Below the pieces are notes generated by a model. That model saw only the letters and a list, made by a program, of their open reading frames with translations. It was not told the origin of the DNA and searched no databases. A stretch of DNA of 64,000 nucleotides from Heliocidaris erythrogramma. Taxonomy: Eukaryota > Echinodermata > Echinoidea > Camarodonta > Echinometridae. Both the position numbers and the translations under genes were made by a program. Below are positions 22,119-32,689 of this stretch, piece after piece; the first letter of the stretch is position 1; every line of letters starts with the position of its first letter. Where the stretch lies: assembly GCA_025617745.1 (NCBI GenBank), contig CM046859.1, forward strand, positions 248,001 to 312,000, read 5' to 3'.

Positions 22119-22291
22119 ACAGTTAACCTTGCATAACTAGAACTCGCATAAGTCAAACTTTCCTCACGTCAAATCTTCTTTTTTTGACCTATGCAAAACA
22201 TGTGTTATTTTACAATTCCTAAGTCAAAATTTGCATAATTTGAACTATTCCTTGTGGTCCCAACAGGTTCGACTTATGCAAAGTTAACTGT
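22119..22291. mobile_element. Small inverted-repeat MITE, pogo/Tigger-like
   Basis: The left end CAGTTAACCTTGCATAA is inverted at the right as TTATGCAAAGTTAACTG. TA precedes the left end. Length is about 173 bp with no coding. CAGTTnACC ends with TA duplication fit the pogo/Tigger group of Tc1/mariner. Confidence 0.6.
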
Positions 22292-22299
22292 GTTTCCAC

Positions 22300-24249
22300 A
22301 TTTTCCTTATTACCATGTTTAAATATCAAAAGTAGTGTGGGGAGTATCTATAATTGAATTGCAGGAAAAATGAGAGAAGTTGTCCTTGGACAGTGTGTGC
22401 GCTCTGTAAGTTTTCACCATTAATTCATACACCACAATCACATGATCCAATTACAATGGCATTGGCATACATGATCTCTAACTTAAATCTTTCAATTTGA
22501 AAAAAAAAATAACTATGTATATATTGTCATGTAGGCCTACACTCCATGTTCACGCAAGTTCACCCCGAGCAACATGTTATATGCAGTTTGGATTACCTGT
22601 TGAAACCTCATTCAGACATGACAGAGTAAATCAGCAAAAACAACAACCAACCACTGTGGCAAAACTATGCCAAGAATGAATGACGAGAAAGAAAGAAAAT
22701 CGAGGGGGGGGGGGGTAAATTTTTTGTATTAAAGACCTAATTATTTTTGTTTTATAGTTTTGTTTTTAGAGATTTACTTCCTGTGTGAATGAGACCTTCG
22801 AAACATTTTCAAGCATATCATTCAAAATACCGACATACTACATAAAGAGATGGAACATTCCCGTAAAGTGTTTTAAGTACGTGTACATGTGTACAACAAA
22901 ATTTGTTTTATTCTGCACACATGCTGGCTTCATAGGATGAATGATTCTCGTCTGATGTGAGAGAAGCCTTCGTGATTTACATACAAGTAAATGTGTTATT
23001 TCTTTAATGACGTAGATCATAAACTAAACATCACTTGTACAACATACGATACATTGATTAATGTTCAACTGGAAGTATAAATTAGTTGTCTACAGTACAT
23101 TTGGTAGAGTAGAATTATCAAGCTATAAAAATAAAACTATCTTGTCCATATGAAGTCTTGGTCAGAGTAGTCATAATATACACTCTCAATCTGTTAAAAA
23201 GAATTCTGAACTAAACAGCAAATGCAAAAACTGAAGCACATTGGTTTGGTAAAAACAAGAAAATAACCGAAACCCAACATTAACACAAATCTGATTCCAT
23301 GGTTGAAACGTGTCTTGAATAATACAGTTTTCTGATTTAGCACTAACTGATGAATTGGCACTTTGTCAGAGAAAGATTACAGTCACATTTATGCCCATCC
23401 CCCTCCCCCCCCCCCCCCATTACATGTACATTCTTTCCCCCATTATGTGCCATAATTATGTGGACAAATATCAAACAAACTTCCAGAGTCATTCCAAGAT
23501 TAGACTGCTTCACTGCCGATTCGTTGGCATGTTCCTATTTCTTAATTATTTGTGAAGAATATTTTGGCCACTATTATCTTTAAAAAGGGGTACGAGGTTT
23601 AAATTCTTGGGTGCGGTGCGGTTTGCAGCCATACAATAGTCTAACATCCCTCCAGTGGCTCTTTCTCTACAAAGCTATCAAAAAGTCACTGCATATACCT
23701 CCTAGTACACAATATTCCATAAGATCAGCTTTTCACTTGTGGGTCCCACTCTCATTGTAGATTAAATTGACTACGGTGTTGTTGAATCAGTTGATTTCCT
23801 CCTTGGAAGGATATGTGTGCTGACTGCTCAAAGAAGGTGGGGCAGCCTCTACTTTGTTTAGCTTTGTCTGTGTCTTGCAATACCAGCCATCAGATCATCA
23901 ACGTATGCTGTAAGAGGTAGCACAAAGAAGGTAAAGTATACATGAAAAAAACATACAAAACTACTTTTAATTTGGGGACCATAAAGCAGCCCTTAGGCCC
24001 ATACAATGACTTAGGATCATTAATGTCCTATATTATGTAATGCACAGTATGCATCAATTTCAAAATAAAAACTGTTGTAATTACAAAGATTTATTGCAAG
24101 GCGATGTTGAGCACATGATAACATTTGGCAAAAAAAGGCTCAGTACGAAAGCTGTTTTTTAACTAAAGAATCAACTAAATGATTTTCATATTGCATAGCT
24201 ACTGCTGCGTTATTCAAATGTAATAAAATAAATTAAAAACAGAACTTAC
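22300..24249. other. No gene recognised
   Basis: AT-rich sequence with a G-run near 22,705 and a C-run near 23,400. I found no splice-bounded coding segment, RNA gene or inverted-repeat element here. Confidence 0.5.
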
Positions 24250-24402
24250 AGAAAGCGTTTCGTTCCTTGACAGCTTTGACAGTTGCTTTTCCAGGCTTGA
24301 ATTTTGGTTTGCTCAAACTAGTTGTAGCACTTATCACCCTTCAATGTTGCGGCCTGCTTACGGTCGCTATTTTCGTTGTAGTCCATAGCAGCGAGTTCAA
24401 GC
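24250..24402 (-). pseudogene. Exon remnant of an unnamed conserved animal protein family
   Basis: On the minus strand an AG acceptor (TTTGTACCCAG) opens a segment reading LELAAMDYNENSDRKQAAT, and the segment closes at a good donor (CT|GTAAGTTC). After CYN the frame meets a stop, and the following piece (SKPKFKPGKATVKAVKERN) is in another frame, so one small indel appears to break it. From memory, the pattern LAxLxxNEN..R.QA.T..G..Y....K..G...VK is shared by many unannotated fish and invertebrate proteins; I cannot name the family. It could be a decayed host exon or a piece of a transposon-borne gene, and it may belong with the THAP-like exon at 27.4 kb. Confidence 0.4.
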
Positions 24403-24570
24403 CTGGGTACAAAGAGCATGAAAAGTAGGATTTAGAACTCTGGAACAACTATCATTTTCAAACCAAATTTTGAAAAATTTAATGAAATGTTAGTCATAAA
24501 ATTTGTTTCAAAATGCTTCAAAATATGAACCACAAAGCTTCTAGCAGGGCCCTCAAGCATTCTCTGCACT

Positions 24571-25213
24571 GGAGTCTGGGGCGGTATTCTGAAGACTATG
24601 TTATCCTTTATGTTAAGGAAAAGTATTTTAATTGTCGTAACAAATTAAAATTGCATGCAATAAACATTAATCAATGTAATCATTGCCATTGGTGCTTGTG
24701 TAGATGTCTCTGTTAACGTTGCGCGGACGTCACAGCTATCTGTGCACAATGAATTATTCTGATTTTGATTTGTTATGACAATAACAATTAACATCGTTAA
24801 TAAAAAGGAAAAAATCCAAAAGACCATGAAGAGCAAATGATACAGTGATAATGAGTTTATTTGCCAATTGAGATGAATGGTAGTTATAAACTGAAATGAC
24901 TTCAAATTGAGAACTGTTCTACAACTCATTCCATCGAACGTGAGGAAATAATTAGTGAATTAAAACTGAATTTTCATTTCAGAGGTTTTTTAACTATTTG
25001 AATTAAAAATACCAATAAGTTAATGCTGATAAGGCATAAGATTTGCGGTGAATCGTATTTAAACTGATCCATTGATAAATATTGGGCAGCGAATTCCAGA
25101 AAAAGGATTTTTAAAGTTTTGAGGAAATAATGAACAAAAATTTGTTCATTTTGAAAAGATTTGCTGTTTAACATAAAAGTTAAGTTTTCAGAATACTGCC
25201 CCTGGACTCCGGC
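24571..25213. mobile_element. Inverted-repeat MITE of about 640 bp
   Basis: The left end TGGGGCGGTATTCTGAAGAC is inverted at the right as GTTTTCAGAATACTGCCCC. The match continues inward through the TTATGTTAA words, about 50 bp in all. Flanks GGAGTC and GGACTC may be the target duplication. No coding sequence. Confidence 0.6.
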
Positions 25214-25401
25214 CAAAATGGACCTTTCGTTTCGCACCTCAAGTTGCGATTTCATTTTCATTTGTGGACCACCAAATGAATGTGACAAGACCACCCTGTC
25301 CATACACGAAATAACTGAAACATATGCTGGACTATACACAGATTTATATAGACCTATATACCAAAACTAAGTCTATAGACTTAGTTTTACTTAGGTATAT
25401 A

Positions 25402-27074
25402 CAGTTAACAACAAAATTATTCATACCCCTTGGAAAATTCTAGTTTTTTGCATTTTTCCTAAAAATGAATGGTTAACTGAATTTAATTGCACATCACTTG
25501 AATACATTTAGGTATCATCTGCAAATGAATGCTGTTTCTGGTTTCACCTCATTTGCATAACAATAGAAAAGGTGAATTATCCAAACTGGGTGATGTTCAA
25601 AATTATTCATACCCTTGGTGATCTATTGACTTTGTCAATCTGTATGAATCCAGTCCTTGTGATTAATGCTCGTAACACTATCTTCACACTGTCACAATGC
25701 TTCTGGAGGTCTCTACTGAGATATCAGGCCAATACCTGGTCTCCAATGGCCCAATCTCCTTGAGGATGTTGTCCACACATGCCATCACCTGGTCTTCAGG
25801 GGATTCGATGGATTTAAAGCAGATTTTGTGTTTGCAGGTGTTGTAGTTTTAGACGTCATGAGGATAGGACTATGATATTGATATTTTCGTTAATATTCCT
25901 TACATTTTAATGACAATTCTGTATCTAAGTTGAAACAAAGCACTCTTCCTGGAGAGACTTCCCTAGAGGCATTCACTGTTGCACTGTCAAGGGAACGTAT
26001 TTCCTGATACTTTTGTTCCATTATTATTAAGAATGTTTAGGGAGGCCATGGTAGTTGTCTAAAGGTTGGATGGTGCCAATTTTATCAGTTTATTCAGTTA
26101 CACTGATTGACACATTTTTGATATGGACACCTGCAAGTGGGTACTCTAGTGAAGCTTAAAAAAATACTGATCTTTATGTTCCAGTGCACTGTCAAAGTAG
26201 TAGCATTTTGTGCACTGCAGCTGGTAACATGGAGGGCATATGGTATAAATTTGGTTTACATTCATTTTGATATCAAGGATTGTAGCTTTCATACCAAAGA
26301 TACAAAGAATATACCATATGAAGATTGATATACAGTAACAGTCAATGTGGGATGTGTATGGTACTCAAAGGTTACATACTGTTATTCATGGTGACCTGAC
26401 GTTAAAGTCATGCAATGACTTTAATATCACCAACATGGCCTTCCTGAGCACTCTGATTAAGAATGGGGCCAATGAATAAAGGTGAACCCTCCCACAGGCA
26501 GTGCAAAAGGGAAGGGCTCTTCAGGAATGGTGCTTTGCTTCATAAGTAGATACAGAATTTTCATTAAAATGCATGGAATAAATGACCGAAAATTTCAATA
26601 TCATAGTCCTGTCATCATGAAGTCGATAACTGCATCACCTGTAGGACACGAAATCTAATGAACTCCCTGAAGGTCAGGTGAAGGCATGTGTGGACACATC
26701 CTCAAGGAGATTGAGCCATTGGAGAACAGGTACTGGCCTGATATCCTAGCAGAGACCCCTCCGGAAGCCTTGTGACGGTGTATAAAAAAATAAGGTGAAT
26801 TAAAAGCATTAATCACAAGGATCGGATTCATACTGATTGACAAAGTCAATAAATCACCAAGGGTATGAATAATTTTGAACATCGCCCAGTTTGGATAACT
26901 CACCTTTTTCTATTGTTATGCAAATGAGGTGAAACCGCAAACGGCATTCATTTGCAGATGATAACTAAATGTATTCAAGTGATGTGCAAGTAACTTCATT
27001 TAACCATTCATTTTTAGGAAAAATGCAAAAAACTAGAATTTTCAAAGGGGTATGAATAATTTTGTTGTTAACTG
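25402..27074. mobile_element. Tc1/mariner-like foldback element
   Basis: The ends are CAGTTAACAACAAAATTATT and its inverse, each flanked by TA (25,400-25,401 and 27,075-27,076). The inverted similarity does not stop at a normal terminal repeat. It runs inward for about 560 bp on each side (to about 25,960 and from about 26,510), leaving a centre of about 550 bp. No DDE transposase frame is visible. It looks like two mirrored end fragments around a filler. Confidence 0.75.
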
Positions 27075-27399
27075 TAGGTCTATATAAATCTGTGTATAGT
27101 CAATAAGTTAATAAGTTCACGTTAGATCTATTTCATTTGTACACAGTCAGTATGATGGAGACAGACACTGACAGTGCAGTCATGGGCATGGCATGGACAG
27201 AAAATCAGTCTGTTACTTTGGAGGACATGGAGGAGTTTTTTTTATAACATTTTGATTTTTAAATTATGAATTTGAGCTTTGACTTGAGTTGAGGCATGCT
27301 CTGCTTACCCTCATTCTTTTCCTTTTCTCGGCGGCTGGCCTCTCACTCCCTTTTGCTTCAGTTACACCATGTAGTACACCTTGGCATGACATTTTCCTC

Positions 27400-27511
27400 T
27401 TAATTTTGGGTACTGCTTCTGCCTGGTTTGAGCCGTCTGCTCCGCTTCATGTTGAAACTGGCATACAACCCGTCATCGAAATCGTCGTTATCAAACTGCT
27501 CACTACACACC
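27400..27511 (-). pseudogene. THAP-type zinc-finger exon remnant
   Basis: The minus strand reads RVCSEQFDNDDFDDGLYAS and then RRLKPGRSS before a stop at 27,400-27,402. This matches the second half of THAP domains (RVCSxHF..DDF.....RLKPGAVPT), with the zinc-ligand His of CSEHF replaced by Gln. An AG (TTAGTGCAG) sits just before, where THAP genes often have an intron. The first half of the domain (C2 pair, AVPG, W) is not visible upstream. The origin could be a THAP host gene or a P-element-type transposase; the lost ligand argues for decay. Confidence 0.45.
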
Positions 27512-27519
27512 CTGCACTA

Positions 27520-28060
27520 ACTCCGCTGCGCGTTGGAGCTCCCTGGAGTTAACCCTGCACGAGAGTCACTCGGCCCGTTCCAACTTGCTCTTGTTAGCTT
27601 CACTTTAGACGTCCATATTCTCCTTAAATTCGGATCTTTGAGAAATACATGAAGACTTACGCTGTCCTGATTAGTTTTGCTTCATCCCCCGACGATACAT
27701 ATCAATGGCATTTTGAAAATAAATTATATATTTGCAAACTTGCTGAAAGACTTCGGAAACTTTTCAGCAACAAAAGAAGCTGGATACGCTATAGCACGTA
27801 AACACAATAGAGCTGAAACTTTGCACATAATATGCTCGATCGGCAGGTTCTGGCGATGACGTAGGGTCACGTGATTTGCGAGTTCGCAGAGTTTGGGGCA
27901 TTTTTTGGGAGGCGGGGCTTAGTAGCGTGGGAAAACATAATTAATGAATGAAAAGCACTGTAATTAATTAATCTGTGATCGAAAAATAAATAAAATCACG
28001 TCATATTGATCATAGGAGTATTTTCTACATGATGAAAACAAGAAATATTTTGATTACATG
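27520..28060. other. No gene recognised
   Basis: Mixed sequence with a GGGAGGCGGGGCTTA box near 27,909 that resembles a GC-box promoter element on the plus strand. No transcript unit can be tied to it. Confidence 0.35.
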
Positions 28061-28119
28061 GGACCTTTAAAACTGGCAGACAAGGGAGGAGCATTTTTAA
28101 TAATGAATGAAGATTTTTA

Positions 28120-28843
28120 TATTTAAAAAATGAAGGACGAGCTTCAAGACGAATCAACATATTTAAAATTAAACGAGAATACAGATAATAAAATGAGCAA
28201 GATGAAGAAATTAATTAATAAATACAAACGTTGCTTAACAAAAGATGAGGTAGACTTTTTGACTAATTTTGAATTTAGGAGTAGTAACCTGTATGGATTA
28301 TCCCCCCCCCCCCCCCCCAAAAAAAAAAAAAAAAAAAAGATATACAGGATGAAATGAAAAGTAAGCAGTCTGCTCATATTCAATGTAAAATGCCTAACCA
28401 GCTTAAAATGAGACCGATTCTAGCTTGTCCAGTTTGCCCTACAATCATATAGACTAAGCAATTTTATTGATATCACATTGAAACCCATTACACAATTTGT
28501 TCCTAGCTTTGTCAGGGATGATTTAGACTTTCTGAACCACCTACCCGAATCAGTAGATGAAAACTCTTTCCTTGCCACGTATGACGTGAACAGTCTGTAT
28601 ACCAATATTCATCACGATGCAGGAAAAGAAGGCATAACTTTTTGGCTAGAAGAACATCGCAATGTTGTTGACTCACGTTTTACCAAGGGGTTCATTATTG
28701 ATGCTGTAAGATTTATCCTAACTAATAATTCTTTTTGTTTTGATAATGAATTTTATTTACAAATAAGAGGAACAGCCATGGGAAATAAAATGGCCCCCAC
28801 ATATGCCACTTTATTCATGGGCTATCTAAAAATTAAGTTATAG
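28120..28843 (+). mobile_element. Penelope-like element, reverse transcriptase fragment
   Basis: The first part reads CLTKDEVDFLTNFEFRSSN, the N-terminal RT region of Penelope-like elements that leads to the YGLPKIHK motif. A C-run and A-run interrupt it. The second part holds ATYDVNSLYTNI and RGTAMGNKMAPTYATLFMG, both typical of this RT. The YIDD catalytic box and the GIY-YIG domain are absent, so the copy is truncated at its 3' side and broken in a few places. Confidence 0.8.
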
Positions 28844-28854
28844 CGAGGTTAAAT

Positions 28855-29000
28855 CGGGGGGGGGGGGGGGCACTCGACCCCAAAAGTGGTGGGTATGTGC
28901 CGCCGGCAAGGCAAACAAAAAGGGGGCTTCGGAACGAGCGTATCATGAAAAGGATGGGCTTCGGAACTACTAATATTTTGGGACAAGGGGGTCTTTGGAA
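28855..29000. repeat. G-run dispersed repeat
   Basis: A G-run then CACTCGACCCCAAAAGTGG and GGTATGTGCCGCCGGCAAGG, with degenerate copies of a GGGGCTTCGGAACT word. Related to the repeat at 21,258-21,440. Confidence 0.6.
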
Positions 29001-29059
29001 CTGGATTACAATATAACTAGAACTGCAATCGAATCAGAACGATGTGCATCCTTTGACGT

Positions 29060-29213
29060 ATGTATTTTGTATTTCTTTGAACATGTAGTTAAATCAAGAA
29101 CAACTCTTGGACTATCTAAACCTTTTTATTTGAAGTCTGTAGCATCTAGAATAGTGGAGATTATGCAAGCCGAACGAAAGGTACGAAAAACAGACAAAAT
29201 GGCGCCTGGGCGG
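29060..29213 (+). repeat. Dispersed repeat R1, copy 1, left part
   Basis: Matches 31,738-31,865 and 36,527-36,620 (CTGTAGnATnTAGnATAGTG ... AAAATGGCGCCTGG). It is split by the MITE that follows and resumes at 30,494. Confidence 0.7.
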
Positions 29214-30493
29214 CCTGCGTCTTTTTTTTTTGTAACCAAGCCTAGGCAGATTTCGCATTTTTTCATGAATATTCATGACGCAGGGTCGGGAAACGGTTCC
29301 GATTGGTCTTCATGAAAGCACGGTCGCCGGTGGGGGAAAAAAGTCCCTGGCCTGCACGCACGTACGCATATTATGATCGTATGTGTTCAACGTGTAGGCG
29401 CCTAGCCTACGTTTTTGCACTGAATTTATTATCGATCTAAGTTAGATCTCAATAATTTTATAAGAGTTAGAATTGCCTCCACGTATCCCTCAAAATGCTG
29501 GCCTAATAATAGACGTGTGGTAGACCCAACTTCAAAATGGAATCGGAATGTGATGGTGTGATATCATCAAATTTGCAGGTCTAGCCAAGACTCTAACTAC
29601 TCTAGATCTACTCTAACTAGACCAATTTTGTTACAATTTTCAATTTCAGTTAAGTTTAGATTAAGTGAATGTTATTTTAAGGTCAATGAGCATGATGAGT
29701 TAGACCTAGATCTAATCAGTTTTAGTAAATGATTGATGATGGGGGTAGATCTACATCTAGATGATTTTAGATCTACCTACAATAACTAGTTACGCACTTT
29801 GTTTTCATCAGCTGAAAGGTCACCAAAATAATTTGTTTTCTTGGTACTAACGTTTGGAACGTTAGTAGTAGTCTGCTTCTTTCAGTCCTGAAGACTCTTG
29901 TAGTTCTTCTACCTCAGGGCAATGTGCGTTACAGGAGCAGGGTGCAAGTGCTAATTACAGTGTGCATGCAAGGAAATTTAATTTCTAACGTGAACAGTAA
30001 GACTCTAACGTTGTTAGACCTAGCCTAGAGTCTGTGTCTTGATTCTGCATATTGTTGTAAAGTTCATTTGTGGAGAACATTACGATGGGCAGTTGTCAAT
30101 ATACGCATAGCCTAGGCCTAGACCTATTTTCAGAGTAATGCCAACTACAACTGCAGTGTCAATTTTGGTCGGAAAAGGAAGGTGTACTCAAAAGAGCTAA
30201 TTACTAAATTAGATCTACGCACATGCAATAAATTAATGCAAAACTTGATTTTGAAATTGACTGCTCAATCCAATTTTTTACGTGTCACATTGCATAGGTG
30301 GGGTGAATATGTTGAGAATTAAACAATACATACATGAACGTAGGCTAGGCGCCTACGTACACGTTGAACGTTTTTTCCCCCACCGACCGTGCTTTCATGA
30401 AGACCAATCGTAACCGTTTCCCGACCCTGCGTCATGAATATTCATGAAAAAATGCGAAATCTGCCTAGGCTTGGTTACAAAAAAAAAAGACGC
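29214..30493. mobile_element. 1.28 kb inverted-repeat MITE inserted in repeat R1
   Basis: The left end GCGTC plus a T-run, then GTAACCAAGCCTAGGCAGAT, is inverted at the right over about 125 bp. It includes ATTCATGACGCAGGGTCGGG and a GTAGGCGCCTAGCCTAC palindrome. A 6-7 bp flanking word GCGG(C/T)C is present on both sides. The interior has no coding frame. The intact R1 copies at 31.7 and 36.5 kb show the empty site. Confidence 0.7.
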
Positions 30494-30660
30494 CGGCGGT
30501 CAGGCATGAGTGTACGAATAGGCACGAATAAGCCTGTGACGTAAACGGGGTGCCAAGGAAGTTGCAGACAAAATTTGAAACGAAATGAACAAGGGGAAAG
30601 GACCTAGACAGTGATCACAAGCACTGCATGCAAAACAAATGGGACATAATGGAAATCCGG
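30494..30660 (+). repeat. Dispersed repeat R1, copy 1, right part
   Basis: Continues R1 after the MITE: GGTCAGGCATGAGTG ... GGGGAAAGGACCTAGACAG ... CACTGCATGCAAAACAAATG. Confidence 0.7.
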
Positions 30661-30706
30661 CTCTAATCACACGCCACAGTTATGTCGGTAATGGCATCTA
30701 TGCAGG

Positions 30707-31048
30707 CTATAAAATTGTGTTTAAAACGAAGCGCTTGATAGATTTTAAAAACCTGGCTTCAAGATGACCTGCGTTTTGCCTCAAAGAATGTGCCTGCAAA
30801 ATTTCAAATAAAATAAAGATCGTTCAGGGGACCAAAACCGGTCTGCCGTTTTGCCCCATAGACAATACGTGTAATCGGTATAAAATTGTGTTTAAAACGA
30901 AGCGCTTGATAGATTTTTAAAATCTGGCTTGGAGATGACCTGCGTTTTGCCTCAAAGAATGTGCCTGCAAAATTTCAAATAAAATAAAGATCGTTCAGGG
31001 GACCAAAAGCGGTCTGCCGATTTGCCCCATAAACAATACGTGTAATGC
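30707..31048. repeat. Two tandem copies of a 171-bp unit
   Basis: Two direct copies of the unit that starts TATAAAATTGTGTTTAAAAC and ends CAATACGTGTAAT. They differ at only a handful of sites, so the duplication is fairly recent. Confidence 0.85.
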
Positions 31049-31059
31049 ATGTGCAGGAT

Positions 31060-31735
31060 CCGTATAATCACCTGACTTCAATTGCGATTAACTGAAAATA
31101 TTCTGTGAGACCAAATATCGTTTTTTGCATCTCTGAGCAGGGCACTGTATTGCGGTCACTTTGAGCCGACTGCCACGTGCGCACCATTTAAAATAAGCAT
31201 ATTATGCAATATTATGTAATGCATGGTAAATTAAGGTTTTTGCGCAATATCTTCGGGATGACGTCATCGATTTCGACCGAATTTGGCTGTTAGTTGTCGA
31301 ATACACAAATACACATACCCACCAAATTTCAAAGACGTACGTTGAACGTTCACAAAATTAGAGCAAGTTGTCTTTATTTCGGCATTCATGTAAATATTGT
31401 GATTTTCAAGTGCAATTTTCTCAAAGTCGGTCAGTGATAAGGTATATATTTTTTTTATTTGGCTGAAAAGGGTATATCTTGAAGTATCTAAATCCAAAAA
31501 AGGGTACGGGTTTGCCCAGGCATGACGGAGATACGGCCACATGAATAGAGCCGTTTTGAAAAATTTAGAGGGCGCTGTTTATAAAATGCGTAATCAGAAA
31601 CGCATGAAATTTAGCAGAAATGTGTGCAGCGACAAGACTAAGACACAATGAAAAAATTTGAGACAAATATGAATTGATATGAGAAAGTTATAGGAATTTC
31701 TAATATTTGGGATTTAATTAATTTTTTTATAAGGA
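31060..31735. other. No gene recognised
   Basis: AT-rich sequence with no recognisable coding, RNA or repeat structure. Confidence 0.5.
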
Positions 31736-31737
31736 TG

Positions 31738-32165
31738 TAAAGAGCAACTCTTGGAATATCTAGAGAAATTTGTTAGAAGTCTGTAGGATGTAGGATAGTG
31801 GAGATAGGCAAGGAGAATAAAAGGCATGAAAATGGCCCCAAAAGGGACAACATGGCGCCTGGACGGTCATGCATGAGTGATTTCGGAAAATGAGGAGTTC
31901 AGTGCACAACTTGACATGCCAAAGAACATGCATACGAAATTTGAAATGAAATGGACAAGGGGAAAGGACCTAGACAGAGCTCACAAGCACTGCATGCAAA
32001 ACAAATGGCCAAAAAACGCCAAGAAGAAGAAGAAAAGGAAAGAAGAATAAGAATGCAGAACACGAACAAGAATAGACCATTGACTGACGTCAATGGAAAG
32101 AAGAGGAAGAATAAGAATGTAGAACACGGACGAGAATAGACCAGTGACTGACGTCAATGGAAAAA
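31738..32165 (+). repeat. Dispersed repeat R1, copy 2 (uninterrupted)
   Basis: A complete-looking R1 copy with a duplicated 3' end. A segment of about 65 bp ending in GACTGACGTCAATGG occurs twice in tandem. The AAGAAGAAGAAAAGG stretch inside it may be the seed of the GA-rich tract that follows. Confidence 0.7.
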
Positions 32166-32234
32166 TGCACCAAGGATGTAGTGCATAGCGCGTAATTATT
32201 GTCAAAACAACAAGCGTAAATAAACAACAGAGTC

Positions 32235-32670
32235 AAGGCGCGAGAAAGAGAGAGAGAGAGACACACACACACACACAGTGATGAAGAAAGATAAAGAAAG
32301 CAAAGGATAGGAAGAGAGAGGAACAGAGAGAGAGGGGAGTAAAGGAGGAAGAGAAAAATAAGGAGAGAGGCGGAAAAAAGGTGGGAAGAAAGAGGATAGA
32401 GGGTTAGAAAACAGAAAAGGAAGACAAAAATGAAAGAAAAAGAAAAGAAGAAGAATAAGAAGAAAGGAAGAAAGAAATATGGAAAAAAAATGAAAAAGAA
32501 AATAGAAAGAGTAGGGGAGAGAAGGAAAGAAACGAAAGAAGAAAGAGAGAGAGAGGAAGAAAGAAGCAAGGGAAGAGAGCAAAAGCAAAGTACAAAAAGG
32601 AAGGAGAAAGAAAGAAGCAGGACAAAATTACGAAGAATTACGAAGAAGGAAATGAACGGAAACTGGCATT
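32235..32670. repeat. GA-rich simple sequence
   Basis: AG, CA and AAAG/GAAG purine tract of about 430 bp. It opens long low-complexity frames on both strands (Lys/Glu/Arg on plus, Ser/Leu/Phe on minus) that are not genes. Confidence 0.9.
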
Positions 32671-32689
32671 GATACCATGAGGTTGGAGC

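Noticed and set aside
27289-27552. Plus-strand frame starting MRHALLTLILFLFSAAG, resembling a signal peptide
   Set aside because: It is antisense to the THAP-like exon, which has specific motif support. The hydrophobic start is a by-product.
32090-32672. Long Ser/Leu/Phe and Lys/Glu/Arg frames
   Set aside because: Both strands are open because the DNA is a purine-rich simple sequence.
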